A stretch of 64,000 nucleotides of DNA from contig NZ_JAESWC010000004.1 of NCBI RefSeq assembly GCF_016765585.1, positions 235,285 through 299,284 of the forward strand, in the 5' to 3' direction. Of the stretch, positions 37,540 to 46,272 are shown in pieces (within the stretch, counting starts at the first letter, position 1; the number at the start of each line of letters is the position of its first letter). A program made the translations under genes and the position numbers. Under the pieces are notes generated by a model. It saw only the letters and a program-made list of their open reading frames with translations. It was not told where the DNA came from and searched no databases. The stretch comes from Clostridium rhizosphaerae. GTDB taxonomy: Bacteria; Bacillota; Clostridia; Clostridiales; Clostridiaceae.

Positions 37540-38767
37540 AGCCTAGCCACCTCCTTACATTTTTGATGCTATCTATAAATACATCTACTTCTTCTTTTGT
37601 GTTGTAGAAATAAAAGCTTGCTCTTGAAGTTGCTGGTGCTCCTACGAATTTCATAAGAGGCTGTGCACAATGATGCCCTGCTCTTATTGCTACTCCATAG
37701 GTATCAACTATACTTGAAACATCATGAGGGTGACAGCCTTCTATACTGAAGGATATTACTCCTCCCCTGTTTTTTAAGTCTGTTGAACCATATATTTTTA
37801 CATATGGTATTTCCTTCATTTTGTCCAAAGCATAAGCCGTTAGTTCCATTTCATATTCATGAATTTTATCTAGGCCAATATCTTCCAAGTAGTCTATTGC
37901 CGCCGAAAGTCCTACTGCTCCTTCCACATTTTGAGTTCCTGCCTCAAACTTGAAAGGAAGCTCTGCAAAAGTTGTATTCTGTTCTTCAACATATTCAATC
38001 ATATCCCCTCCAAATAAGAAAGGAGGCATTTTTTCAAGAAGTTCTTTCTTTCCGTATAACACTCCAATGCCCATTGGTGCAAGCATTTTATGTCCTGAGA
38101 ATACAAAGAAGTCAGCATCTATATCTCTTACATCAACCTTTATGTGTGGTACAGCCTGTGCTCCGTCTACTAAAACTACAGCTCCCTTTGTATGAGCATA
38201 CTCCGCTATTTCCTTAACCGGATATATAGTTCCAAGAACATTTGACATTTGGGCAATTCCAACAAACTTTGTCTTATCAGTTATTTTTTCTTTAACTTCA
38301 TTCATATCAAGCCTGAAGTCTGAGTTTAAATACATATACTTTAAAACTGCCTTCTTAGCCTTTGCAACCTTCTGCCAAGGAACTATATTGCTGTGGTGCT
38401 CTGATATGCAAAGAACAATCTCGTCGCCTTCATTTATAAAATTCATACCATAGGAGTAAGCAATCAAGTTTAAGGATTCTGTAGCATTTCTAGTGAATAT
38501 TATTTCCTCTGTTCTAGCAGCATTTATAAACTTTCTTACCTTTTCCCTAGTATTTTCATAGGCTTCCGTAGCCATTACAGATAGGTAATGAGCTCCTCTG
38601 TGCGGATTTCCGTTATGCTTATGATGATAATTTCTCATAGCCTCAAGTACTTGATTTGGCTTGTGAGTTGTTGCTGCATTATCTAAATAAACCAGTGGGT
38701 TACCGTGTACAGTTTCAGAAAGTATTGGAAAATCTTTTCTAAACTCTTCTACTTTAAAATCACGCAT
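37529..38767 (-). CDS. sufS: Cysteine desulfurase SufS
   Basis: A 412-residue PLP enzyme that removes sulfur from cysteine for Fe-S clusters. Visible marks are LDNAATTHKPNQVLEAM, the PLP contact region ARTEEIIFTRNATESLNLIA, SEHHSNIVPWQ, VDGAQAVPH, the Schiff-base lysine in SGHKMLAPMGIG (near residue 226) and the persulfide cysteine in RAGHHCAQPLM (near 367). CAGGAGAATTGTAA precedes the ATG, which overlaps the end of sufD by 8 bp. Length and motifs are those of class II desulfurases. Confidence 0.97.
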   Translation of the reverse strand: MRDFKVEEFRKDFPILSETVHGNPLVYLDNAATTHKPNQVLEAMRNYHHKHNGNPHRGAHYLSVMATEAYENTREKVRKFINAARTEEIIFTRNATESLNLIAYSYGMNFINEGDEIVLCISEHHSNIVPWQKVAKAKKAVLKYMYLNSDFRLDMNEVKEKITDKTKFVGIAQMSNVLGTIYPVKEIAEYAHTKGAVVLVDGAQAVPHIKVDVRDIDADFFVFSGHKMLAPMGIGVLYGKKELLEKMPPFLFGGDMIEYVEEQNTTFAELPFKFEAGTQNVEGAVGLSAAIDYLEDIGLDKIHEYEMELTAYALDKMKEIPYVKIYGSTDLKNRGGVISFSIEGCHPHDVSSIVDTYGVAIRAGHHCAQPLMKFVGAPATSRASFYFYNTKEEVDVFIDSIKNVRRWLGYGS

Positions 38768-39902
38768 TTACAATTCTCCTGTGAACTTCCTCTGTAATAG
38801 TGTTTCTTAAATCCTCTAAAGGAATTTTATCTATTATAGGTGCAAAGGAAGCTTCTATAATAAGTTTTTTCGCTTCTTTCTCATCTAACCCACGGCTCAT
38901 TAAATAAAATAATTTATCGCTGTCTATTTGGCCTGCACTTGCTGCATGCTGTCCTTCAACATCATCCTCTGAACAAAGTAAAAGCGGAATCGCATCTGAC
39001 TTTACCGTTTTATCAAGAAGTATAGCATATTCCTCCTCGCTGCCCTTAGATCCGCTTGCTCCATGCTTGAAATCAAGAGTACCTCTAAATACCTTTTTGG
39101 CTTTATCCTTTAAAGCTCCTCTGGTTTCTATATTGCTTAGGCTTCTTCTTCCTCTATGGTTCATTAGATAACTTAAGTCTATAGTTCTTTCACCATCAGC
39201 TAAGTATACTGAGCTTATATTAGCTTCACTATTTTCTTCATTTAAATTATTAATGTAGTTAGTCACACTATTTTTAGCTCCAAGCTCTACTTGAATCCAG
39301 TTAACCTTTGCTCCGTAACCACTGTAGGCAACCTGTGAATCAAAGTGATAGGATTTACTATTCATTCTTTGAGCCTTGATTATATTCACTACTGCATTGT
39401 CTCTTGCATAAACCTTAGTTACCCCATTATGAAATGCATCTACCTCATCTATAGTTGTATAATCAATAACTACTGTAATTTCACTGTTTTCCTCAGCTAC
39501 AATAACATTATTATCTATAACTATTGGATTTTCATTATCTAATTTATATTCCAGTCTTATTGGATCAGCTAATTTTGTATTTCTTGGTGCATGAACAAAT
39601 ATTCCTGCATTATAGGATTTTTCACCTAGAACTACAAATTCCTCAGATACTCCATAGTTTTCTTCTTTATTTACATAATACTTTATATTTTCATTTATCT
39701 TTAAACTTGAATGCATTTCTTTAACTATAACATCGCCAAAGCTGCCTTCAACCAAAAACTCTTTATCATACTCTGAAATATTAGTAAGTTTATAATTCTT
39801 TAAATTAAGCTCATTAACCTTAAGCCATCTCCAGGTTATTACGGGGAGGGTGTTTAAAGTTTTATTTTCTTTTTCATTGAATCTTGATACTGCATTACTC
39901 AT
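38760..39902 (-). CDS. sufD: Fe-S cluster assembly protein SufD
   Basis: A 380-residue beta-helix protein that partners SufB in the SufBC2D scaffold. The C-terminal core (YLMNHRGRRSLSNIETRGAL, RGTLDFKHGASGSKGSEEEY, DAIPLLLCSEDDVEGQHAAS and GQIDSDKLFYLMSRGLDE) is the SufBD fold. The conserved HAAS histidine is present. GGATAGGGGGCGG precedes the ATG, which lies 11 bases after the sufB stop. Confidence 0.95.
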   Translation of the reverse strand: MSNAVSRFNEKENKTLNTLPVITWRWLKVNELNLKNYKLTNISEYDKEFLVEGSFGDVIVKEMHSSLKINENIKYYVNKEENYGVSEEFVVLGEKSYNAGIFVHAPRNTKLADPIRLEYKLDNENPIVIDNNVIVAEENSEITVVIDYTTIDEVDAFHNGVTKVYARDNAVVNIIKAQRMNSKSYHFDSQVAYSGYGAKVNWIQVELGAKNSVTNYINNLNEENSEANISSVYLADGERTIDLSYLMNHRGRRSLSNIETRGALKDKAKKVFRGTLDFKHGASGSKGSEEEYAILLDKTVKSDAIPLLLCSEDDVEGQHAASAGQIDSDKLFYLMSRGLDEKEAKKLIIEASFAPIIDKIPLEDLRNTITEEVHRRIVNA

Positions 39903-39913
39903 ATAACCGCCCC

Positions 39914-41329
39914 CTATCCTATAGTTCCTTCAAGCTCAAGCTTGATAAGGTTATTCATCTCAACTGCATATTCAAGTGGAAGCTCTTTTGCTATAGGCTC
40001 TACGAAACCTCTAACTATCATTGCCTTTGCTTCCTCTTCACTAATTCCCCTGCTCATTAGATAGAATATAGCTTCATCGCTTATTCTTCCAATTTTAGCT
40101 TCATGTCCAATATCTACTTCATCATTCATCAAATCAATTACAGGAATTGTATCTGACTTTGATATATTATCAAGCATTAAGGATTCACAGGATACTGTTG
40201 ATTTTACATGATGAGCATTTGGTGCTACTCTTAATGCTCCTCTGTAAAGTGCAACCCCGCCGCCTTTAGATATAGACTTTGAATTTACTGTTGAAGTAGT
40301 ATAAGGTGCTGCATGAACCATTTTACAGCCTGTATCTAGATGCTGTCCCTTACCTGCAAAAGTTATGCCTGTAAATTCTGCTTTGGCTCTTTCACCTTTT
40401 AAAATAGTCATAGGATAAAGCATAGAAACCTTTGATCCAAAGGAACCTGATACCCATTCCATAAGCCCGTCTTTTTCTACTATTGCTCTCTTTGTATTTA
40501 GGTTATACATATTCTTTGACCAGTTTTCAATTGTGCTGTATCTTAGTCTCGCGCCTTCTTTTACAAACAATTCTACACAGCCTGCATGAAGGTTATTAAC
40601 ATTATACTTCGGTGCTGAACAGCCTTCTATAAAATGAAGCTTTGCTCCCTTTTCTACTATTATTAAAGTATGCTCAAACTGTCCTGCCCCTGGTGCATTT
40701 AGTCTAAAATAGGATTGGAGCGGAATATCTACTTCTACTCCTTCAGGTACATATACAAATGAACCGCCTGACCAAACCGCTCCATGAAGTGCTGCAAATT
40801 TGTGATCGCTTGGAGGAACACAAGTCATAAAGTACTCTTTAACTATGTCTTCGTAGTCCTTTATAGCTGTTTCCATGTCTGTATATATTACGCCCTTTTT
40901 AACCAAATCTTCTCTAATGCTGTGATAAACAACTTCTGAATCGTACTGTGCTCCAACCCCTGCAAGAGAAGTTTTTTCTGCTTCCGGTATACCTAAAAGA
41001 TCAAAGGTCTTTTTGATTTCTTCAGGAACCTCCTCCCAAGTACCCTTCATTTCGGTATTGGGCTTAACGTATGTTACTATATTTTCAATGTCTAGTTCAC
41101 TTATATCCGGACCCCAAGGTGGAACTTGGATGTTGTTGTAAATCTCTAGTGACTTTAATCTGAAGTCAGTCATCCACTGAGGTTCATTCTTTTCTCTTGA
41201 AATTTCCCGTATTATATCAGGAGATAACCCCTCATCTGCTTTATAACTATATTTAAACTCGTTTTTAACGTCGTATATGCCTCTATCTAATTCCTCTACA
41301 TAGGTCTTCTTCCTAGTTCTTTCTTGCAT
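39914..41329 (-). CDS. sufB: Fe-S cluster assembly protein SufB
   Basis: A 471-residue SufB with the typical sequence GLSPDIIREISREKNEPQWM, then TDFRLKSLEIYNN, followed by VPPWGPDISELD. YVPEGVEVDIPLQSYFRLN, CSAPKYNVNNLHAGCVELFV, GSKVSMLYPMTILKGERAKA and SRGISEEEAKAMIVRGFVEP complete the fold. It builds Fe-S clusters with SufC and SufD. The ATG at 41329 follows GGAGGAAAAGAT. That ribosome binding site is the 3' end of a hairpin-rich repeated element (41337-41427) filling the sufC-sufB gap. The open frame runs nine codons further up into the element but is unlikely to be translated. Confidence 0.96.
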   Translation of the reverse strand: MQERTRKKTYVEELDRGIYDVKNEFKYSYKADEGLSPDIIREISREKNEPQWMTDFRLKSLEIYNNIQVPPWGPDISELDIENIVTYVKPNTEMKGTWEEVPEEIKKTFDLLGIPEAEKTSLAGVGAQYDSEVVYHSIREDLVKKGVIYTDMETAIKDYEDIVKEYFMTCVPPSDHKFAALHGAVWSGGSFVYVPEGVEVDIPLQSYFRLNAPGAGQFEHTLIIVEKGAKLHFIEGCSAPKYNVNNLHAGCVELFVKEGARLRYSTIENWSKNMYNLNTKRAIVEKDGLMEWVSGSFGSKVSMLYPMTILKGERAKAEFTGITFAGKGQHLDTGCKMVHAAPYTTSTVNSKSISKGGGVALYRGALRVAPNAHHVKSTVSCESLMLDNISKSDTIPVIDLMNDEVDIGHEAKIGRISDEAIFYLMSRGISEEEAKAMIVRGFVEPIAKELPLEYAVEMNNLIKLELEGTIG

Positions 41330-41336
41330 ATCTTTT

Positions 41337-41427
41337 CCTCCTTTCACTCGAAACACTGGGTAGTTTAAAATCGCTCATTCCCATTCGCAAACTACCCGTA
41401 TAAGTGCATTTAGCACTTATACCTCGC
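41337..41427 (-). repeat. Hairpin repeat element, copy 1 (sufC-sufB gap)
   Basis: Read on the minus strand the 91-bp unit starts CGAGG. It forms hairpin 1 (TATAAGTGC/GCACTTATA, loop TAAAT), then hairpin 2 (GGGTAGTTT/AAACTACCC) around a GCGAATGGGAATGAGCG loop, and ends CCCAGTGTTTCGAGTG, then AAAGGAGG. The last bases are the sufB ribosome binding site. It occupies nearly the whole sufC-sufB gap. Related copies lie at 61916-62005, 62001-62163, 62044-62124 and 62914-63001. Confidence 0.85.
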
Positions 41428-41436
41428 TTTATGCGA

Positions 41437-42177
41437 TTAAGATCTAAAGGCTTCGTAACCGTTAGCTTCAATTTCTTTCGCTAAGGAGAAGTCTCCAGTC
41501 TTAACAATTTTCCCATCTACTAATATGTGAATATAGTCTGGTTTTAAATAATCAAGTATTTTATTATGGTGAGTTATTATAAGTATAGAATTCTCACTAT
41601 TTTTTAAAGAATTAACTCCTTGTGCCACAATTCTTATTGCATCAACATCAAGCCCTGAATCTGTTTCATCTAATATTGAGAGCTTTGGCTCAAGTATCGC
41701 CATTTGAAGTATCTCATTTTTCTTCTTCTCTCCACCGGAAAAACCCAGATTTAAATATCTTTGAGCATACTCTTCCTTCATTTCAAGAAGTTCCATTTTT
41801 TCCTTTAACGCCTTTTTAAAAGCCATAACCTTTAATGGCTTTCCTGTTACAGCTATCTTTGCAGTTCTTAAAAAGTTTTCTACTGTTACACCTGGTATTT
41901 CTTCAGGATACTGGAAAGATAAAAACAAGCCCTTCTTCGCTCTTTCGTTAGCTTTAAGCTCATTTATAATTTCGCCTTCAAAGCTGATTTCTCCATCAAC
42001 TATTTCGTATTTTGGATGCCCCATTAGTGTATTTGCTAGAGTAGATTTTCCTGCTCCGTTAGGGCCCATAATAGCATGAACTTCACCTTTACCTATTTCT
42101 AAATTTAGACCTTTTAATATTTCCTTGTCTTCTATTTTAGTTTTCAGATTTTCTATTTTTAATAATTTACTTTCCAT
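41437..42177 (-). CDS. sufC: Fe-S cluster assembly ATPase SufC
   Basis: A 246-residue ABC-type ATPase: Walker A GPNGAGKSTLANTLMG, Q-loop LSFQYPEEIPGV, signature GFSGGEKKKNEILQ, Walker B LSILDETDSGLDVDAI and H-loop IITHHNKIL. SufC binds SufB and SufD and uses ATP during cluster assembly. AAAAGGAGATTAACAT precedes the ATG. It is the first gene of sufCBDSU, behind a 265-bp region containing a promoter and a dyad. Confidence 0.97.
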   Translation of the reverse strand: MESKLLKIENLKTKIEDKEILKGLNLEIGKGEVHAIMGPNGAGKSTLANTLMGHPKYEIVDGEISFEGEIINELKANERAKKGLFLSFQYPEEIPGVTVENFLRTAKIAVTGKPLKVMAFKKALKEKMELLEMKEEYAQRYLNLGFSGGEKKKNEILQMAILEPKLSILDETDSGLDVDAIRIVAQGVNSLKNSENSILIITHHNKILDYLKPDYIHILVDGKIVKTGDFSLAKEIEANGYEAFRS

Positions 42178-42203
42178 ATATGTTAATCTCCTTTTAATTA
42201 ATT

Positions 42204-42228
42204 AAATCCGACTACTTTACTATGATTT
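42204..42228. promoter_or_regulatory. Candidate Rrf2/IscR-like dyad in the suf leader
   Basis: Left arm AAATCCGACTA and the complement of the right arm TACTATGATTT agree at 8 of 11 positions across a three-base centre. The left arm resembles clostridial IscR-type half-sites. It lies about 27 bp before sufC and downstream of the promoter at 42334-42362. The assignment is weak. Confidence 0.3.
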
Positions 42229-42333
42229 AATTTTATAACTATTTTCCATTTTATTCTGTGATTGAAATCAAATTTCTATGCAATTACTTTATTATATCCG
42301 ATAACTATATCATGAATTATTTTTTATACCTAT

Positions 42334-42362
42334 ATCCTACTATTTAACTCTGATTTAGTCAA
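42334..42362 (-). promoter_or_regulatory. Promoter of the suf operon
   Basis: Minus strand TTGACT (42357-42362), 17-bp spacer, TAGGAT (42334-42339). The flanking ACTTGACTAAAT resembles an IscR half-site and overlaps the -35 box, which would suit repression when Fe-S clusters are plentiful. The resulting leader is about 150 bases. Confidence 0.45.
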
Positions 42363-42406
42363 GTAGGAGACAATCTTTTTCCAATGACAGTTATTCACAT
42401 GAAAAT

Positions 42407-42435
42407 AAGACAGTTCATCTAATTAGAACTGTCTT
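42407..42435 (-). terminator. Intrinsic terminator after the small Thr/Asn-rich protein gene
   Basis: Perfect 10-bp arms (AAGACAGTTC/GAACTGTCTT) with a nine-base loop are followed on the minus strand by TATTTTC. It lies directly after the stop codon at 42443 and before the suf promoter. Confidence 0.75.
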
Positions 42436-42442
42436 GTTAAAA

Positions 42443-42826
42443 TTATCTATTTTTTGAATTTGTTGTATTACTATTAGTAGTAGTTGTATTTGTTTTATTT
42501 TGTGTGGTTGTAGAATTAGTTTTAGTATTTTTATTAGTGCTATTTGTAGTTGTATTATTTTTTGTTGTACTATTATTAGTGCTTGTAGGTGTATTATTGG
42601 TGTTTGTACTACTTGAATCTGTTTTACTTTCTTCAGTTTCTTTTTTATCAGCATCTGTTTTAGTATCATTGGAATTTGTAGTTATGGTAGTTTTTATAGT
42701 TCCTTTTAACTCAGAAAGTTCCTTTTGAGTCTTTGAAAATTTTATATTGCCTACTACAACAGTTAAAATTAGTGCTGCTGTAAGCAATGTTATAACACTA
42801 GGCATAAATATTTTATTACGTTTCAT
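42443..42826 (-). CDS. Membrane-anchored Thr/Asn/Ser-rich protein (paralogue 1)
   Basis: A 127-residue protein of unknown function. Residues 1-5 are basic, about 8-25 form one hydrophobic helix (VITLLTAALILTVVVGNI), and a short heptad-like stretch (FSKTQKELSELKGTI) follows. The remaining 80 residues are almost only Thr, Asn, Ser and Lys. GAGGGGTGCAAT precedes the ATG at 42826; a longer open frame lacks a site. The VVGNIKFSKTQKELSELK region aligns with VVAGNISFNKKHEELIKMR of the neighbour at 42989-43630, so the two are paralogues. The extracellular tail could be glycosylated or wall-spanning. No domain is recognised. Confidence 0.7.
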   Translation of the reverse strand: MKRNKIFMPSVITLLTAALILTVVVGNIKFSKTQKELSELKGTIKTTITTNSNDTKTDADKKETEESKTDSSSTNTNNTPTSTNNSTTKNNTTTNSTNKNTKTNSTTTQNKTNTTTTNSNTTNSKNR

Positions 42827-42988
42827 ATTGCACCCCTCAAACATCTTATACATAATAATCTCTTCAGACAAATATAATATATACCTATAATTATAGCAAA
42901 ATTTGTAGTTAAATCAATATTACAGTCTGCAAATATAAAATGTATACTGAGGTTTAATTAGTATTATTATTTTCCCAGTATTCTGAGA

Positions 42989-43630
42989 TTATGGATTATT
43001 AGTATTCTGCTGATTTTCAGTATTAACTGTAGAAGTATCTGTTATATTTCCAGTTTGCCCTTCCAAAGATCCAGTACCACCTGAAGTAGTAACTGTAGTA
43101 TTATTTGTATTGTTATCATTGCTTTCAGTAGTTATATTATCAGCAGGCTTCACATTAGATGTATTATCTTCCTGTTTTACAGTGTTTTCAGAATTTGAAG
43201 TATTACTATTAGCGTTAATATTGCTGCTTGGGGTTGTTGTGTTTGTCGTAGCAGCATTTGATGATTCAGACGGCTTTGCTGCTATAGCTTCATTAGTGCT
43301 CTTTATTGTTGAATTTGTATTTGAAGATTTTTTTATAGTTTTACTCGTAGTAGTTTGTTTTACAGGTGAACTTTTCTTTGATTCTTCTTTAGATGTTTCA
43401 ACAGGCTTGACTTCGCTGGAATTACTCTTCTCATTTTCTATTATTGCAGGGATTATTTCAATTTTTACAGGATCGCTTAAGCTTTTTGTATTATTATAAG
43501 AGGAATCGACTTGTTCTCTCATTTTGATTAATTCCTCATGCTTTTTATTAAAACTTATATTTCCTGCCACAACAGTAACTGCTAAGCTCCCAGATAAAAT
43601 CAGCAAAGTAATTAATCTTTTATAGCTCAT
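42989..43630 (-). CDS. Membrane-anchored Ser/Thr/Asn-rich protein (paralogue 2)
   Basis: A 213-residue protein of unknown function with a signal-anchor helix at residues 6-23 (LITLLILSGSLAVTVVAGNI), a short charged helix, a VEIIP-like segment, and a disordered tail of Ser, Thr, Asn, Lys and Glu. It shares layout and the junction after the helix with the smaller protein encoded at 42443-42826. GGCGGGTGAAATA precedes the ATG. The two genes are 162 bp apart, on the same strand, between metG and suf. A surface or wall location is inferred. Confidence 0.7.
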   Translation of the reverse strand: MSYKRLITLLILSGSLAVTVVAGNISFNKKHEELIKMREQVDSSYNNTKSLSDPVKIEIIPAIIENEKSNSSEVKPVETSKEESKKSSPVKQTTTSKTIKKSSNTNSTIKSTNEAIAAKPSESSNAATTNTTTPSSNINANSNTSNSENTVKQEDNTSNVKPADNITTESNDNNTNNTTVTTSGGTGSLEGQTGNITDTSTVNTENQQNTNNP

Positions 43631-43708
43631 TATTTCACCCGCCTAAAATTAAATATTTTCTAATATAATTATATCCAACTTGTCCATGACTAAACAATAG
43701 CAATATAA

Positions 43709-43816
43709 AAAAACAAACGCGGAAAATTAGAAATCAATAGAACACACAAAGGTACTACTATTACAAAGTATATTTCTACTTGTGCATACTATATTTTTTC
43801 TAATTATTCCGCGTTT
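43709..43816 (-). terminator. Terminator-like long hairpin after metG
   Basis: Arms 43715-43733 and 43797-43816 pair along 19 bp with a single bulge. The loop is about 63 bases and can itself fold partly (CACAAAGGTA with TACTTGTG). On the minus strand the structure ends GCGTTTG followed by seven T residues, so it can terminate metG transcription. The oversized loop is unusual. Confidence 0.6.
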
Positions 43817-43828
43817 AATAAATTCTTA

Positions 43829-45763
43829 TTATCTTACCTGGCTTCCTGTTGGAAGTTCACCAGGTATACTTACTGTAAATAGCTTGCTGTCATCATCAGT
43901 TGATGCTGCAAGTATCATACCTTGTGAAAGCTCTCCTCTTAAGGTTACAGGCTTTAAGTTAGCAACTAAAACAACATATTTGCCTACTAAATCCTCGCCC
44001 TTATACCACTGTGCTATGCCTGAAACTACCTGTCTTTCTTCACCAGCTAAATCAACCTTAAGCTTTAAGAGCTTTTTAGCTCCTTTTACTGGCTCACAGG
44101 CTAAAACCTTAACTACTCTTAAATCTATCTTTTCAAAATCATCTATAGTTATTTCTTCTTTTAAAGGCTGCATAGTTTGTTTTGGTTCTTCCTTAACTTC
44201 TTTTAAGGCTTCAAGTTCTTTTAGTTTAGCTTCAACATCTATTCTTGGGAATATAGCTTCTCCCTTTTTAACCTTGGTAGAAGATTCAGTTCCATCAAAG
44301 GCTGATAAACTATCCCAAGCTGTTAGATTAACATTTAACTGTTCGTTTATCTTCTCTGAGGTATAAGGTAAGAATGAGGATATTAAAACAGAAGCAAATC
44401 TTAAAGTTTCTGCTAAGTTGTAAAGAACTGTTCCAAGTCTTTCCTTCTTGCTCTCTTCCTTTGCAAGTATCCATGGTGTTGTTTCATCTATATATTTATT
44501 AGCTCTTCTGATTAATGTCCAAATTTCAGCTAAAGCTTCTGGAATTCTTAAATTATCTATATGCGCTTCTACTTTTTTAGGAGTTTCAAGTGCAAGTCCT
44601 ATAAGCTCATTGTCTATAGCTTCTCTAGCTGTTGGTGCAGGAATAGCTCCTTCAAAGTATTTCTCAATCATAGCTACTGTTCTTGATAAAAGGTTTCCTA
44701 AGTCATTAGCTAAATCTGAATTTATTTTCTTTATAAATATTTCATTATTAAATAGTCCATCTGAACCAAAAGGTATTTCCCTTAATAGATAGTATCTTAT
44801 AGCATCAACTCCAAAATGCTGCGCAAGTACAACAGGATCAACTACGTTACCCTTTGATTTGGACATTTTTCCTCCATCTACTAAAAGCCAGCCGTGACCA
44901 AATACCTGTTTTGGAAGAGGTATATTGAGAGCCATAAGCATAATTGGCCAGTAGATAGTGTGAAATCTTAAAATATCTTTTCCTATAAGATGAACATCTG
45001 CAGGCCAAAACTTTCCGTAAAGTTCTGTATCTACATCGTTGTTATATCCAAGGGCAGTTATATAGTTAGATAAAGCATCTATCCAAACATAAACTACATG
45101 ACCTGGGTCAAACTCAAGAGGAACACCCCAGTTAAAGGAGTTTCTTGAAATACATAAATCTTGGAGACCTGGTCTTAAAAAGTTGTTAAGCATCTCATTC
45201 TTTCTGGATTCTGGCTGTATAAACTCCGGATGAGTCTCTATATATTCAATAAGCCTGTCAGCGTACTTTGACATTTTGAAGAAATAAGCCTCTTCAGTTC
45301 TCTTTTCTACTGGTCTGCCGCAGTCCGGACAGTTGCCGTTAACAAGCTGTGTTTCAGTCCAAAAGGATTCACAAGGTATACAGTAATGTCCTTCATAGGA
45401 GCTCTTGTATATATCACCTTGTTCATAAAGCTGTGTAACTATCTTTTGAACAGCCTTTTCATGGTAGCTGTCTGTGGTTCTTATGAACTTATCATAGCTT
45501 ATGTTCATAAGCTTCCAAAGGTCTTTAATTCCTGCTACTATTTCATCAACATATTCCTTTGGTGTAACTCCTTTACCTTCTGCAATTCTTTGAATCTTTT
45601 CACCGTGTTCATCTGTTCCTGTCAGGAAAAACACTTCATAGCCTGTTAGTCTTTTAAATCTAGCTAAAGCGTCTGCCGCAACAGTAGTATAAGTATTTCC
45701 TATGTGTAAGTTTGCAGATGGATAGTAAATTGGTGTTGTAATGTAATATGGTTTCTTTGTCAT
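43829..45763 (-). CDS. metG: Methionyl-tRNA synthetase
   Basis: A 644-residue class Ia synthetase charging tRNA-Met. The HIGH-type motif is PSANLHIGNTYT. The zinc knuckle is CIPCESFWTETQL with CPDCGRPV. The KMSKS loop is KMSKSKGNVVDPV (about residue 298). The C-terminal 110 residues are a tRNA-binding OB domain (IDDFEKIDLRVVKVLACEPV, VVLVANLKPVTLRGELSQGM). AGGAGG eight bases upstream supports the ATG at 45763. A Met-specific T-box leader precedes it. Confidence 0.98.
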   Translation of the reverse strand: MTKKPYYITTPIYYPSANLHIGNTYTTVAADALARFKRLTGYEVFFLTGTDEHGEKIQRIAEGKGVTPKEYVDEIVAGIKDLWKLMNISYDKFIRTTDSYHEKAVQKIVTQLYEQGDIYKSSYEGHYCIPCESFWTETQLVNGNCPDCGRPVEKRTEEAYFFKMSKYADRLIEYIETHPEFIQPESRKNEMLNNFLRPGLQDLCISRNSFNWGVPLEFDPGHVVYVWIDALSNYITALGYNNDVDTELYGKFWPADVHLIGKDILRFHTIYWPIMLMALNIPLPKQVFGHGWLLVDGGKMSKSKGNVVDPVVLAQHFGVDAIRYYLLREIPFGSDGLFNNEIFIKKINSDLANDLGNLLSRTVAMIEKYFEGAIPAPTAREAIDNELIGLALETPKKVEAHIDNLRIPEALAEIWTLIRRANKYIDETTPWILAKEESKKERLGTVLYNLAETLRFASVLISSFLPYTSEKINEQLNVNLTAWDSLSAFDGTESSTKVKKGEAIFPRIDVEAKLKELEALKEVKEEPKQTMQPLKEEITIDDFEKIDLRVVKVLACEPVKGAKKLLKLKVDLAGEERQVVSGIAQWYKGEDLVGKYVVLVANLKPVTLRGELSQGMILAASTDDDSKLFTVSIPGELPTGSQVR

Positions 45764-45821
45764 AATCAATTCCTCCTATATAAAATGATTTCCAGTTGTT
45801 TAAAGCAATATGCAGAGCAAA

Positions 45822-46208
45822 TAAAAAAGTCCCTATGCAGAAAATTCCACATAGAGACGTAATATACGCGTTACCACTCTAATTTATACTTATGTCACCA
45901 TAAGTAACTCACCAAGTGACTCCACCTGAATAGATTCAATTAGCAAATCACTATTTAATGGAGTAAAATATCGATGCTTCTACGGTTTTTATGAACATTA
46001 AACAGATGATTTTCTTTGATATCTATGAATAGGTTTTTATCACCCTGCAATATAACGGTTGCCGCCGACATGCCCTACTATTCTTCAAGCAAGCTGCTCT
46101 GGGGCCATGTTCACAAGCTTCCATGCTGCCGGCTTTCACCTAATCCAGCTCTCTTTAAAACACTTTCCTTTGCTACTCTTCCCATCACTGCATTTATTTA
46201 CTTTATTA
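45822..46208 (-). ncRNA. T-box riboswitch of metG (Met specifier)
   Basis: The antiterminator T-box sequence GAGTGGTAACGCG lies at 45867-45879. The terminator is the hairpin GTCTCTATG/CATAGGGAC at 45829-45858, followed by six T residues. Stem I shows the usual GGTGAAAGCC region and a specifier loop reading GAAC-ATG-GCC with the Met codon at 46106-46108. Uncharged tRNA-Met would stabilise the antiterminator and allow metG expression. Confidence 0.93.
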
Positions 46209-46214
46209 ATTATA

Positions 46215-46243
46215 ATAATATTCCACAACCACCTTTATGTCAA
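46215..46243 (-). promoter_or_regulatory. SigmaA promoter of the metG T-box transcript
   Basis: Minus strand TTGACA (46238-46243), 17-bp spacer and TATTAT (46215-46220), with a start near 46208 at the beginning of the T-box leader. Confidence 0.75.
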
Positions 46244-46272
46244 TATTTTTTCCTATTTTTATAAACTTAATA

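Noticed and set aside
42415-42669. An overlapping minus-strand frame rich in Ile, Gln and Lys
   Set aside because: It is another frame of the Thr/Asn codon repeats of the 42443-42826 gene and has no ribosome binding site.
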